NCBI GenBank assembly: GCA_004297725.1
Contig: SCUS01000102.1
Span: forward strand, 211,901-263,112
Direction of reading: 5' to 3'
Source of the DNA: Myxococcaceae bacterium
GTDB taxonomy: Bacteria > Myxococcota_A > Polyangia > Polyangiales > Ga0077539
DNA length: 51,212 bases
Shown here piece by piece: positions 25,515 through 33,192 of this stretch. A model generated the notes under the pieces. The model had not been told where the DNA came from. It worked only from the letters and a program-made list of their open reading frames with translations, and did no database searches. The translations under genes and the position numbers were made by a program. Position 1 is the stretch's first letter. The number at the start of each line of letters is the position of its first letter.

Positions 25515-25766
25515 ATGATCGCACGAGACGAACTGCTCAACACCTTCCGCCGGATCGCGAGCGAGGTCGCGGAGAAGGAGATCCCGCTGCCCACCGAGAC
25601 GACGCCCATCAGCGACCTCGGCATCGACTCCCTCGGCATGCTCGAGATCGTCGGGAGCATGGAGCGCGAGTTCCAGATCCAGATCCCCGACGACCAGCTC
25701 GTGGGTATCTCGACGGTCGCCCAGCTCGTCGACCTCGTGCAGAAGCGCACCGACAAGGTCGCCTGA
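25515..25766 (+). CDS. Acyl carrier protein 1
   Basis: 83 residues from the ATG at 25515 (MIARDELLNTFRRIASEVAE), the normal size for a free-standing ACP; the ATG at 25443 would add 24 residues unlike any ACP N-terminus. The phosphopantetheine serine is Ser39 in DLGIDSLGMLEIVGSME. The acidic recognition helix and IPDDQLVGISTVAQLVDLVQ complete the four-helix domain. It should be loaded by a phosphopantetheinyl transferase not present here. It lies head-to-head with the ketosynthase/oxoamine-synthase operon and five bases before a second ACP, so it probably carries that pathway's intermediate. Confidence 0.9.
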   Translation: MIARDELLNTFRRIASEVAEKEIPLPTETTPISDLGIDSLGMLEIVGSMEREFQIQIPDDQLVGISTVAQLVDLVQKRTDKVA

Positions 25767-25771
25767 CCGCC

Positions 25772-26026
25772 ATGTCCAGCAACGCCACCTTGAAGGAAGA
25801 CCTCCGGGCGCTCATCGCGGAGATCATCGAGAAGGACGCGAGCGAGGTCGGCGACGACGTGCTGCTGCGCGACCTCGGCGTCGACTCGATGCAGGCCATC
25901 GAGATCATCTCGGACATCGAGCGTCGCTATCAGCTCAAGATCGCCGAGAGCGAGTTCAAGAACATCACCACGCTCTCCAGCGTGCACCGCTTCGTCGAAG
26001 AGAAGCTCGCCGCTCGCGCGGGCTGA
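25772..26026 (+). CDS. Acyl carrier protein 2
   Basis: 84 residues. The attachment serine is Ser39 in DLGVDSMQAIEIISDIERRY. The C-terminal half (LKIAESEFKNITTLSSVHRF, VEEKLAARAG) is like ACPs that serve ketosynthases. It differs from ACP 1 at most positions (DSM instead of DSL), so the pair is not a recent duplication. Starting five bases after ACP 1, it is certainly in the same transcript. Two ACPs for one ketosynthase pair and one oxoamine synthase suggests a division of labour, for example one for chain building and one for hand-over to the PLP enzyme. Confidence 0.9.
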   Translation: MSSNATLKEDLRALIAEIIEKDASEVGDDVLLRDLGVDSMQAIEIISDIERRYQLKIAESEFKNITTLSSVHRFVEEKLAARAG

Positions 26027-26071
26027 GCTCTCCCTCCCGACCTCTCTCCCTCTCAGATCCCCCTACAACAC

Positions 26072-26160
26072 TGGTGTCGGCGGCGGGAGTTGAACCCGCA
26101 CGAGGTTCTTAGCCTCCGGAGGTTTTAAGCCACCTGCGTATGCCATTCCGCCACGCCGAC
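26072..26160 (-). tRNA. tRNA-Leu (anticodon UAA), CCA encoded
   Basis: Type II tRNA of 89 bases. Acceptor stem GTCGGCG (26160-26154) pairs with CGCCGAC (26082-26076), followed by discriminator A and an encoded CCA (26074-26072). The D-arm is GCGGAATGGCATACGC, the anticodon loop CTTAAAA (anticodon TAA), and the long variable arm has a GAGG/CCTC stem as expected for leucine. The T-arm is GCGGG-TTCAACT-CCCGC. The anticodon stem GGTGG/CCTCC contains a T-T mismatch at positions 29-41, which is unusual. No second tRNA is adjacent. Confidence 0.9.
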
Positions 26161-26264
26161 AGTCGCCGCGCATTGTGCACGACGACGACGGGCGCGGGCG
26201 AACTGAATCGCGCCGCGCCCGCACATCGCCCTCACGGGCCTACGGTTCACCAGGGGGTGAGGAC

Positions 26265-29200
26265 TCAGGGGAGCGGGAACACCCGCACGCCCCAGCGCCG
26301 GGTCGAGGCCTCGGAGAGGTCGCGCCAGTAGGTTCCGACGCGGCCGCCGGAGACCGTGGCCCAGTAGCCGGTGTGGTTCATCGAGTCGAGGACGCTGCGC
26401 GTCCACGTCGCCGACATACCCGACCCGGTAAGCGCCGCGAGGCGCAGCGTGCCGACGGTGGTGTCCTGGTACACGACCCGAGGACCGGCGGCGCCGAGGC
26501 TCACCGCGGCGCCGTCGCCGACGATGTGCCGCCCGTCGTCGAAGGTCGACATCGCCGCGACGCCGGAGCCGTCGTCGATGGTGGCGGGCTCGCCCATCGG
26601 GCGGCCGTTGACCACGCGGAGGTACATCAGCCGCTCTTCCCAGCCGTCGACGTAGGCGACGTGGACGGTGCCGTTGGACTCCATCGCCGCCGAGGCGGAG
26701 AGGCCACGGTCGCCGCCGTCGCGCATCATGGCCCCCTCGCCGTCGAGGATCACCGGGGCCGCGAAGCGACCCGAGGCGTCGCCCTGGGCGAAGAGCAGGT
26801 TGCCGCGGTCGCGGTGATAGAAGACCAGCGCCGGGCGGCCCATGCCGTCGACGAGCAGGTTGATGAAGAGCGCCCCGGGGGGGAGGTCTTCCACCCAGTT
26901 GCGGTCGTAGACGTCCTGGCAGGTGGTGCCGACGCAAGCCTGGCCCGAGCCGCAGGTCGCCATGCAGGTGCCCGCCGGAGCGCAGCGCCCGGTGCTCTTC
27001 ACGCACGAGCGCCCGGTGGGGCAGTCCGCGGCGCGGCACTCGCTCGCGACGGTGACGGCGTCGGCGATGGTCCAGTCGCTGGCCCGCGCGGGGCTGGCGC
27101 TGTTGCCGCGGGCCAGGCGGACCACGGCGGTCACCGCGCCGTCGGCCGCGACGTTGACCGCGCGGTAGGCGATGAGCGGCGTGCCGTCGGCGAGCAGCGC
27201 CAGCGCGGCGTAGCGGCCGTTGGAGCCGTTGGTGTCCACGTCGTGCGCGGCCCACGCGGTGCCGTTGAACGCGGCGTACTTCAGCCGGTCGTGCGTGGTG
27301 TCCCAGTACGCGACCCGGGCCTGGCCCGCCGCGTTGACGGCGATGCTGTTGAAGCGGCCCACGTCGTCGCCGGGGGTGCTCACGCCGCTGCGCCAGCCCA
27401 TCGGGTCGCCGGTGACCATGCCGTTCGTCGGGACGCCGTCGACGTGGCTCCAGGCGACCGAGCTGGTCTCCTGGTTCCAGCGCCCCACGACGAGGTCGCC
27501 GTAGCGCGAGCCGTCGTTGGGCTCGCCGGGCGAGTAGGCCGACATCCAGAGCGCTCCATCGGCGGCGGCCGCCATGTGGAGGTGCGAGCCGACCGAGCCG
27601 GCCGACAGCGGCGGGAGGCGCTCGCAGCGGCAGCTCGCGTTGTCATACGCGCAGGTCGCCGCGTTGTAGGTGGGGCTGCCCATCGGGCCGAAGCCCGGCA
27701 TGCAGTCCGGGCAGGCGGGCGGGGTCGTGCACATGCCCGACGAGGCGCAGAGGTTCTGCCCCGACTCGCACATCACGGTCTGACCCATGTCCGCGGGCAT
27801 GCCGCTGTCGCCGTTGCCGCCGTCCTGCACGAGGCCGGTGGCCTCCTCGGCGCAGCCCGAAGCGACGACGCCGGTGGCGGCCACCATGAGCGCCGTCGCG
27901 ACCTTCGCGCTGGCCCTGCGGCGGCGGCGCGCCGCGATCACGACGCCCGCGGCGAAGAGCCCGAGCAGGCCCGCGGAGCCCTTGCCGCCGGAGCTGGAGG
28001 AGCTCCCGACGCGGCAGCCGCAGCCGCCGCTGGAGGCGTCGGTGCTGGCGCCGCCGCGGATGAGCGACTGACGGTTGATGATCCGCTCGGTGATGTTGCC
28101 CGCGGCGTCGCGGACGCGAACCACGATGCGCACCGCCCCGTCGGGGACGTCGACGCGGGACGAGGAGCCCCACTCGGTGGCGGGCGCGCCGTCGAACTGG
28201 AACGAGTACTCGAGCGCGTCGGACTGGTTGTCCGTCGCCTCGGCGACGAGGACGTCGTTGTCGAAGCGGGTCGTCAGCTCCGGGGCGACCGGGTCGACGA
28301 TGAAGGTGAACTGCGCGGGCTCGGCGTCGGCGCTCTCGGGCTCGCCGGCGATGCGGGCGCGCACCTCGATGGTGTGGAGGCCGGGGCTCGCGAGCGCGAA
28401 GTCCTGCACCTCGTAGCGGGTCTCGGTGGAGAAGCTCGACCAGGTCTGGCGGTCGAGGCGCCAGCTGTACTCGGCGGCGTGGCCGAAGTCGTTCGGGGTC
28501 GAGACGTGGAAGCTCACCCGGGGGAGGTTCTCCCGGCGGAAGCCGTCGACGGTGAAGAAGCTCGGGTCGATGCGCACGCCGTCGAGGGCGGCGGCGGTGT
28601 CGAGGGCGACCGTGGCGGTGCGCGCCCCGGCGGGCATGAAGGTGATGCCCGCGAAGAGGCCGAGGAAGCGGTTGGCGCCCTCGGTGACACCCTGCACGCC
28701 GCTGGGGGGGATGGTGATCTGGACGCGGCCGAGGGCCATGCCGCCGCTGCCGGGGATGTCGAAGCCGGGGATGCTGATCGGCGAGAGGCCGCCGCCGAGC
28801 ATGCCGAGCGCCGGCGCCAGGATCGCCTGGAGCGAGGTGCCGATGAGGGCCGGGTTGTTCGAGAGCAGGGTGTTGTTGGAGACCGAGATGTTCTCGGTGC
28901 GGAGCATGCCGAGGCGCGGGCGAAGGCCGCCGGCGTCGCTCTCCAGGTTGACCCCGACGACGGCGTCGGTGGTGAGGGTCATGAAGCGGACGTAGCGCTC
29001 TTCGCTCCAGGCGTAGAAGTCGAGCGCGAGGCGGGGCAGGCGGATGTTGAGCAGCGGGTCGGTGTCGACGTTGGTGCCGCGACCGATGCGCACCACCGGC
29101 GGCTGCTGCGGGCGCAGCAGGATGGCGACCGGCCCGGTGGTCTGCGGGAAGAGGAGCTGGCGCATGGAGCTGAGCGCCGGGAGGATGCTGAAGGTGCCCG

Positions 29201-30455
29201 CGGAGATCTGCTGGCTGAGGTTGGTGCCGACGCCGAGGCAGAGCGTGCCCGCGTCCCAGAGCTGGTAGGCGGAGTAGTTGAGGTACTCCTCCGCGATGCC
29301 GATGCCGAGGTCGGCCGGCGTCGAGGTGCCGGGCACCACGTTGGCGCGCAGGGCCATGTACTCGGGGATCGTCGGGATCGCCGGCGGGGCGATGCGCGGC
29401 ACGCAGGCGTTGTGCGCCATGGACTGCATCGCGCCGAACATGTTGATGCTCATGCCGCCGTTGATGACCTGCCCGTCGCGCATCGGGTCACCGGCCGCGA
29501 GCGTGTACCGGACGTTGGCGCGCACGCCGGGCGAGAGCGACGCGAAGAGCGCGCCGAAGTTGCCCGCGCCGTCGGTGCCGAGGAGCGTCGGGACGTTGCT
29601 GTTGTCGGGGTAGACGCAGGTGCCGCTGCGGTCGGTGGTGCCCGTGGGGCACCCCGGCGGGTTGGGCATCGCGCGCTGCGCCAGCGCGCTGGAGATGGGA
29701 CCGAGCGCGCCGCTGATCTGCCCGCGCACCTGACCGATGAGGGTGCCGCGGAGGAGGTTCACGATGCCGCAGACCCAGCTCCCGGAGCAGGTGATGTCGG
29801 CGTCCTCGATGCCCTCGCCGGGCGTCTCCTGCACGACGTCACCCGAGCCGGTGGGCGAGACCAGGTCGGCGCGGTGGTAGTTCAGCCGCGGCGCGTGGGT
29901 GTCACGGCGGATGGTCGCCTTGGTCGAGAGGCCGATGTACGGGTGGCTACCGCGTGCGGTGTTGATGTTGAGCGTGGGCGACGCGATGGTGCCGCAGAAG
30001 GTGCCTCCGCAGGAGTCGTTGCACGAGCCGACGCAGGCGCGGATGGGGATGTCGCCGCTGATGACGATGCGGGCGCGTAGGTTGATCGCGTTGGGGTCGG
30101 CGAAGCTCAGGTCGAGCGCGCCGGTGGCCGGGAGCGAGAGCGCGATGTTGCAGCGCCCCGACGGGCAGACGATGGCGCGGCCGACGGTGAGGTTCTGCGA
30201 CACCGTCGGCACCGGGATGCCCGATCCGACCAGGCCGCCGAGGAGGCCCGGCGCGACGGCCTCGATGCGGTTGAGCCCGTTCTCCGAGAGGCGGATCTGC
30301 GCCGCTCGTGGGATGCGGGTCTCAGGAGCCAGCGGATAGCCCCCTGGGATGGGGGCGATCGCCCCCCCCGCACAGCCCGAGCAACCACCGCCGCTACATC
30401 CTGAAACCAGGACCACGGCGATCATCCAGTAGACCCTACGCAGCGTCGACCACAT
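26265..30455 (-). CDS. Very large lipoprotein with an internal MYXO-CTERM-like signal and second lipobox
   Basis: 1396 residues from the ATG at 30455, preceded by GAGGA at a good distance. The N-terminus is a lipoprotein signal (YWMIAVVLVSGC, Cys20) followed by SGGGCSGCAGG. Residues 30-800 form an exported beta-rich region with Ig-like segments near the end (PVAPELTTRFDNDVLVAEAT). Around residues 808-850 there is a typical C-terminal sorting signal in the middle of the protein: GGCGCRVGS, a helix GSAGLLGLFAAGVVIAA, then RRRRR. A second signal-like stretch ending in a lipobox follows (ATGVVASGC, Cys868), then a C-terminal half with beta-propeller-like repeats and a Cys-rich insert. It looks like a fusion of two adjacent genes. 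Function unknown. Confidence 0.8.
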   Translation of the reverse strand: MWSTLRRVYWMIAVVLVSGCSGGGCSGCAGGAIAPIPGGYPLAPETRIPRAAQIRLSENGLNRIEAVAPGLLGGLVGSGIPVPTVSQNLTVGRAIVCPSGRCNIALSLPATGALDLSFADPNAINLRARIVISGDIPIRACVGSCNDSCGGTFCGTIASPTLNINTARGSHPYIGLSTKATIRRDTHAPRLNYHRADLVSPTGSGDVVQETPGEGIEDADITCSGSWVCGIVNLLRGTLIGQVRGQISGALGPISSALAQRAMPNPPGCPTGTTDRSGTCVYPDNSNVPTLLGTDGAGNFGALFASLSPGVRANVRYTLAAGDPMRDGQVINGGMSINMFGAMQSMAHNACVPRIAPPAIPTIPEYMALRANVVPGTSTPADLGIGIAEEYLNYSAYQLWDAGTLCLGVGTNLSQQISAGTFSILPALSSMRQLLFPQTTGPVAILLRPQQPPVVRIGRGTNVDTDPLLNIRLPRLALDFYAWSEERYVRFMTLTTDAVVGVNLESDAGGLRPRLGMLRTENISVSNNTLLSNNPALIGTSLQAILAPALGMLGGGLSPISIPGFDIPGSGGMALGRVQITIPPSGVQGVTEGANRFLGLFAGITFMPAGARTATVALDTAAALDGVRIDPSFFTVDGFRRENLPRVSFHVSTPNDFGHAAEYSWRLDRQTWSSFSTETRYEVQDFALASPGLHTIEVRARIAGEPESADAEPAQFTFIVDPVAPELTTRFDNDVLVAEATDNQSDALEYSFQFDGAPATEWGSSSRVDVPDGAVRIVVRVRDAAGNITERIINRQSLIRGGASTDASSGGCGCRVGSSSSSGGKGSAGLLGLFAAGVVIAARRRRRASAKVATALMVAATGVVASGCAEEATGLVQDGGNGDSGMPADMGQTVMCESGQNLCASSGMCTTPPACPDCMPGFGPMGSPTYNAATCAYDNASCRCERLPPLSAGSVGSHLHMAAAADGALWMSAYSPGEPNDGSRYGDLVVGRWNQETSSVAWSHVDGVPTNGMVTGDPMGWRSGVSTPGDDVGRFNSIAVNAAGQARVAYWDTTHDRLKYAAFNGTAWAAHDVDTNGSNGRYAALALLADGTPLIAYRAVNVAADGAVTAVVRLARGNSASPARASDWTIADAVTVASECRAADCPTGRSCVKSTGRCAPAGTCMATCGSGQACVGTTCQDVYDRNWVEDLPPGALFINLLVDGMGRPALVFYHRDRGNLLFAQGDASGRFAAPVILDGEGAMMRDGGDRGLSASAAMESNGTVHVAYVDGWEERLMYLRVVNGRPMGEPATIDDGSGVAAMSTFDDGRHIVGDGAAVSLGAAGPRVVYQDTTVGTLRLAALTGSGMSATWTRSVLDSMNHTGYWATVSGGRVGTYWRDLSEASTRRWGVRVFPLP

Positions 30456-30663
30456 CAGGACGATCCTCTTGCCGCGACGACGCGGCAGCTGGAGAAGGGC
30501 AACGCGCGAGGCACCTGCGCGTCGGCCCCATAAGACGAGTAGGCCGCACAGTACGGCGGCATCGCGTCCCGGGTAAAGCCAGGACGTGACGCGCTTCAGG
30601 GTGTCGTGAATGACGGAGGGAGAGGGAGGACCCGATGCCACGGTGACCGTGGCGGAGCGCGGA

Positions 30664-31671
30664 CTACTGCGCGATGTTGGCGGAGATCGCCGCGAAGTTC
30701 GCGCGGAGGTGGTAGGCGGGCATGCCGTTGACCATGGTGTCCGGCTGGCGGGCCCAGCCCGACTGCGGGTCGGTCATGCAGTTGGCGCCCGAGATGATGT
30801 TGCAGAGGGGAGTCGGGTTGCCGCCGATGGTGACGCTGACCATCTTGGCGTTCTCGACGGTGATGTCGGCGTCGACCTGGCCGTAGGGCTGGTCGCAGTT
30901 GTTCTCCGTGAGCCACCGGCTGGTGGTCTCGGTGTAGCGACCGCCGGCCGCGATGCCGCCGCCGATGCAGCCGCGGTCGGCCGTGAGGTGGACGTTGCTG
31001 ATGCGCGCGCCGTCGAGCGGGAGCTGGGTGAGCAGCATGGTGCCCGCCTCGTCGCTGAAGATGGGGATGTTGACCGTGGTGGTCACCTGCGCGGTGGTGG
31101 CGCGGTCGCCGGTCACCGTGACGGGGCCCGAGATCGGGTTGTAGCGGTTGGGCATCGGGCCCGGGCCGTTGTTGTTGAAGAACGCGAACTGGCCGTCCAT
31201 CAGGCCGACGCCGGTCGAGCCGCGGGTGAACATCGGGCTGAGGCCGCCGGTGCGGAAGGTGTTGGCCGCGAGGTCGAGCTGGAGGCCCCAGAGGAAGGTG
31301 CCGCGCTGGAGCGTCGGGTTGACCGTCGAGAGGATCGCCGCGCTGGCGAGCGCCGCCGGCTGCGTGATCTTGATGTACGTGAGGCGGAAGCCCGGCCGCA
31401 TGGCGTTGTTCATGAAGCGGCCGCGCGGACAGATGGGATCGGTCGTGCACTGGAAGTACGGCACCGGGCCGCCGTCGACCGGGGGCGCGCTGCACGAGGT
31501 CATGTTGGGCGTCGGGTCGGCGATGGGGGTCGGGGTACAGACGCCGGTGTCGGCGCCGCCGCCGGTGTCGCTGGGCACGCCGCTGTCGGTCGCGGGGGCG
31601 GGATCGTCGCTACAGGCGCCGATGGAGCCCGCGAGGAGACTGGTGAGGAGAAGGGTCGAGAAACGGTTCAT
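30664..31671 (-). CDS. Lipoprotein of unknown function
   Basis: 335 residues with GGAGG about five bases before the ATG at 31671. The lipoprotein signal MNRFSTLLLTSLLAGSIGAC is followed by the Asp/Thr/Gly-rich linker (SDDPAPATDSGVPSDTGGGA) common after lipidated Cys in this lineage. The rest is a single domain with several paired cysteines, including SCSAPPVDGG, CTTDPICPRG, DRGCIGGG, NNCDQPYG, PLCNIISGANC. It reads as an outer-membrane-attached protein. It lies 208 bases upstream of the giant lipoprotein gene on the same strand and might be co-expressed with it. No family is recognised. Confidence 0.8.
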   Translation of the reverse strand: MNRFSTLLLTSLLAGSIGACSDDPAPATDSGVPSDTGGGADTGVCTPTPIADPTPNMTSCSAPPVDGGPVPYFQCTTDPICPRGRFMNNAMRPGFRLTYIKITQPAALASAAILSTVNPTLQRGTFLWGLQLDLAANTFRTGGLSPMFTRGSTGVGLMDGQFAFFNNNGPGPMPNRYNPISGPVTVTGDRATTAQVTTTVNIPIFSDEAGTMLLTQLPLDGARISNVHLTADRGCIGGGIAAGGRYTETTSRWLTENNCDQPYGQVDADITVENAKMVSVTIGGNPTPLCNIISGANCMTDPQSGWARQPDTMVNGMPAYHLRANFAAISANIAQ

Positions 31672-31788
31672 GAATACCTCCGCGATCGATGATCGATGTG
31701 TGCACGCAGGGTAAGGAAGCCCCGATCGCCCGCGCGGCGCGGACGGTACGCGATGCCTCCGGAGCCCGCAAGCGGCTGTCCGAAGCGG

Positions 31789-32700
31789 TCAGATGTTGTC
31801 GTAATGGACGAGGCGGCCGAAGGCGCGGACGCGCTCCTGGACGTGGGCCTCGGTGGCGTCGACGACGCCCTTGGTGCCGTACTGCTCGACGCAGAGCGAG
31901 GCCACCGCGGAGCCGTGCACCACCGCGCGGCGCATCGACGCGCCGGTGATCGGACCCTGCGCGTCGAGGTACCCGAGCATCGCGCCCGCGAAGGTGTCGC
32001 CCGCGCCGGTGGGGTCGACCACCTCCTCGAGGGGGTAGGCGGGCGCGTGGAAGGCCCCGTGGTCGTCGAAGAGGAAGGCCCCGTACTCGCCCTGCTTCAC
32101 CACGACGCGGCTCGGGCCGAGGGCGCGCAGCGCGCGGCCGACCTTGGAGATGACCTTGTGCCCGGAGAGGTCGCGGGCCTCCTCCTCGTTGATGATGAGC
32201 AGGTCGATGCGGCGCAGCAGCCGGAGCAGGGCCTCGGGGGTGCCCTTGATCCAGAAGTTCATGGTGTCGGCGGCGACGAGCTCGGGCTTCTGGGCCTGGT
32301 CGAGCACCTCGGACTGCAGATCGGGGTGGATGTTGCCGAGCAGCACCACGCGCGAGCTGCGGTAGCTCTCCGGCAGGGTCGGGCGGAAGTGCTCGAACAC
32401 GTTGAGCCGCGTGTCGAGCGACTCCCGCGAGGAGAGGTCGGCGTTGTAGCGGCCGTGCCAGCGGAAGGTCTCGCCCTCGACGATCTGCACGCCCGCGAGG
32501 TCGACCCGGCGCGAGGCCAGGGTCTTCAGGGTGGCGTCGGGGAAATCCTTGCCCACGACCCCTACCATCCGCACGTCCGTGTAGAGGCCTGCCGAGAGCG
32601 AGGCGAAGGTGGCCGAGCCCCCGACCAGCTCGTGCTGCTCGCCCGTGCTCGAGAACTCCACGGTGTCGACGGCCATCGATCCAACGATCAGAACACTCAC
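31789..32700 (-). CDS. PfkB-family sugar/nucleoside kinase
   Basis: 303 residues from a GTG at 32700 with AGGAGA nine bases upstream. PfkB landmarks: VGSMAVDTVEF at the N-terminus, HELVGGSATFASLSAGLYTD, the WGTN-like region replaced by QGEYGAFLF, and the second signature DPTGAGDTFAGAMLGYLD with the catalytic Asp. The middle LLIINEEEARDLSG matches the conserved N-x-x-E motif that binds Mg-phosphate. The enzyme is cytosolic and uses ATP. Substrate could be ribose, adenosine or another sugar; the residues that decide this are not clear. Neighbouring genes give no pathway hint. Confidence 0.88.
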   Translation of the reverse strand: MSVLIVGSMAVDTVEFSSTGEQHELVGGSATFASLSAGLYTDVRMVGVVGKDFPDATLKTLASRRVDLAGVQIVEGETFRWHGRYNADLSSRESLDTRLNVFEHFRPTLPESYRSSRVVLLGNIHPDLQSEVLDQAQKPELVAADTMNFWIKGTPEALLRLLRRIDLLIINEEEARDLSGHKVISKVGRALRALGPSRVVVKQGEYGAFLFDDHGAFHAPAYPLEEVVDPTGAGDTFAGAMLGYLDAQGPITGASMRRAVVHGSAVASLCVEQYGTKGVVDATEAHVQERVRAFGRLVHYDNI

Positions 32701-32765
32701 GATGAACTCTCCTGGTGCCGCGCGTCGCGGCGGGCACCGTCCCTACCGTGCGAGGCGCGGCCCGG

Positions 32766-33191
32766 TCAACGCCCCGCGTCCCTTGCTGTCGCGTAGGGGG
32801 CGCGCTCGACGCGAACATCCTCCTCGCGCTCGGCCCGGCGCACCCGCAGCACCACCACGGTGCCGACCTCACCACGCAGCCGGGCGACCAGCTCGGCCGG
32901 GGTGCGACCGCGCACCGGCTGGCCGTCGATGGCCACGATCGTCGCCCCGCTCCGGAGCCCGGCCCTCGCGGCCGCGCCCCCCTCGGGCACCCGGTCGAGC
33001 AGCAGCACCCCCTGCGACGGCCGGTGGCGCAGCGTCGCGCCGATGCCGCCGGGCCACGATCCGCCGAGGTTGCCGATGCCCGGCCCGCCCGAGGCGCACC
33101 CCGCCGCCCAGCCCGCGAGCAGGAGCAACGCGCCGACCAGTGCACCATTCGCTTGCGCGGCCGGGGCGGAGGCGCGAGCATCGCGAGACAC
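32766..33191 (-). CDS. PDZ-domain lipoprotein
   Basis: 141 residues from a GTG at 33191. A hydrophobic N-terminal segment ends in a lipobox (GALLLLAGWAAGC). After a Gly-rich linker comes a PDZ domain: GVLLLDRVPEGGAAARAGLR, SGATIVAIDGQPVRGRTPAE, LVARLRGEVGTVVVLRVRRA. PDZ domains bind C-termini of partner proteins, and this one would face the periplasm. The start is uncertain because the kinase on the other strand also appears to begin with a GTG only two bases away, leaving no intergenic space. No protease domain is attached. Confidence 0.65.
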   Translation of the reverse strand: MSRDARASAPAAQANGALVGALLLLAGWAAGCASGGPGIGNLGGSWPGGIGATLRHRPSQGVLLLDRVPEGGAAARAGLRSGATIVAIDGQPVRGRTPAELVARLRGEVGTVVVLRVRRAEREEDVRVERAPYATARDAGR

Positions 33192-33192
33192 C

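Noticed and set aside
26175..30080. A 1301-codon open frame on the plus strand, antisense to the giant lipoprotein gene
   Set aside because: Extreme GC at third positions keeps antisense frames open. The product is His/Arg/Gly/Ala-rich with no domain, while the minus strand has a signal, lipobox and ribosome site.
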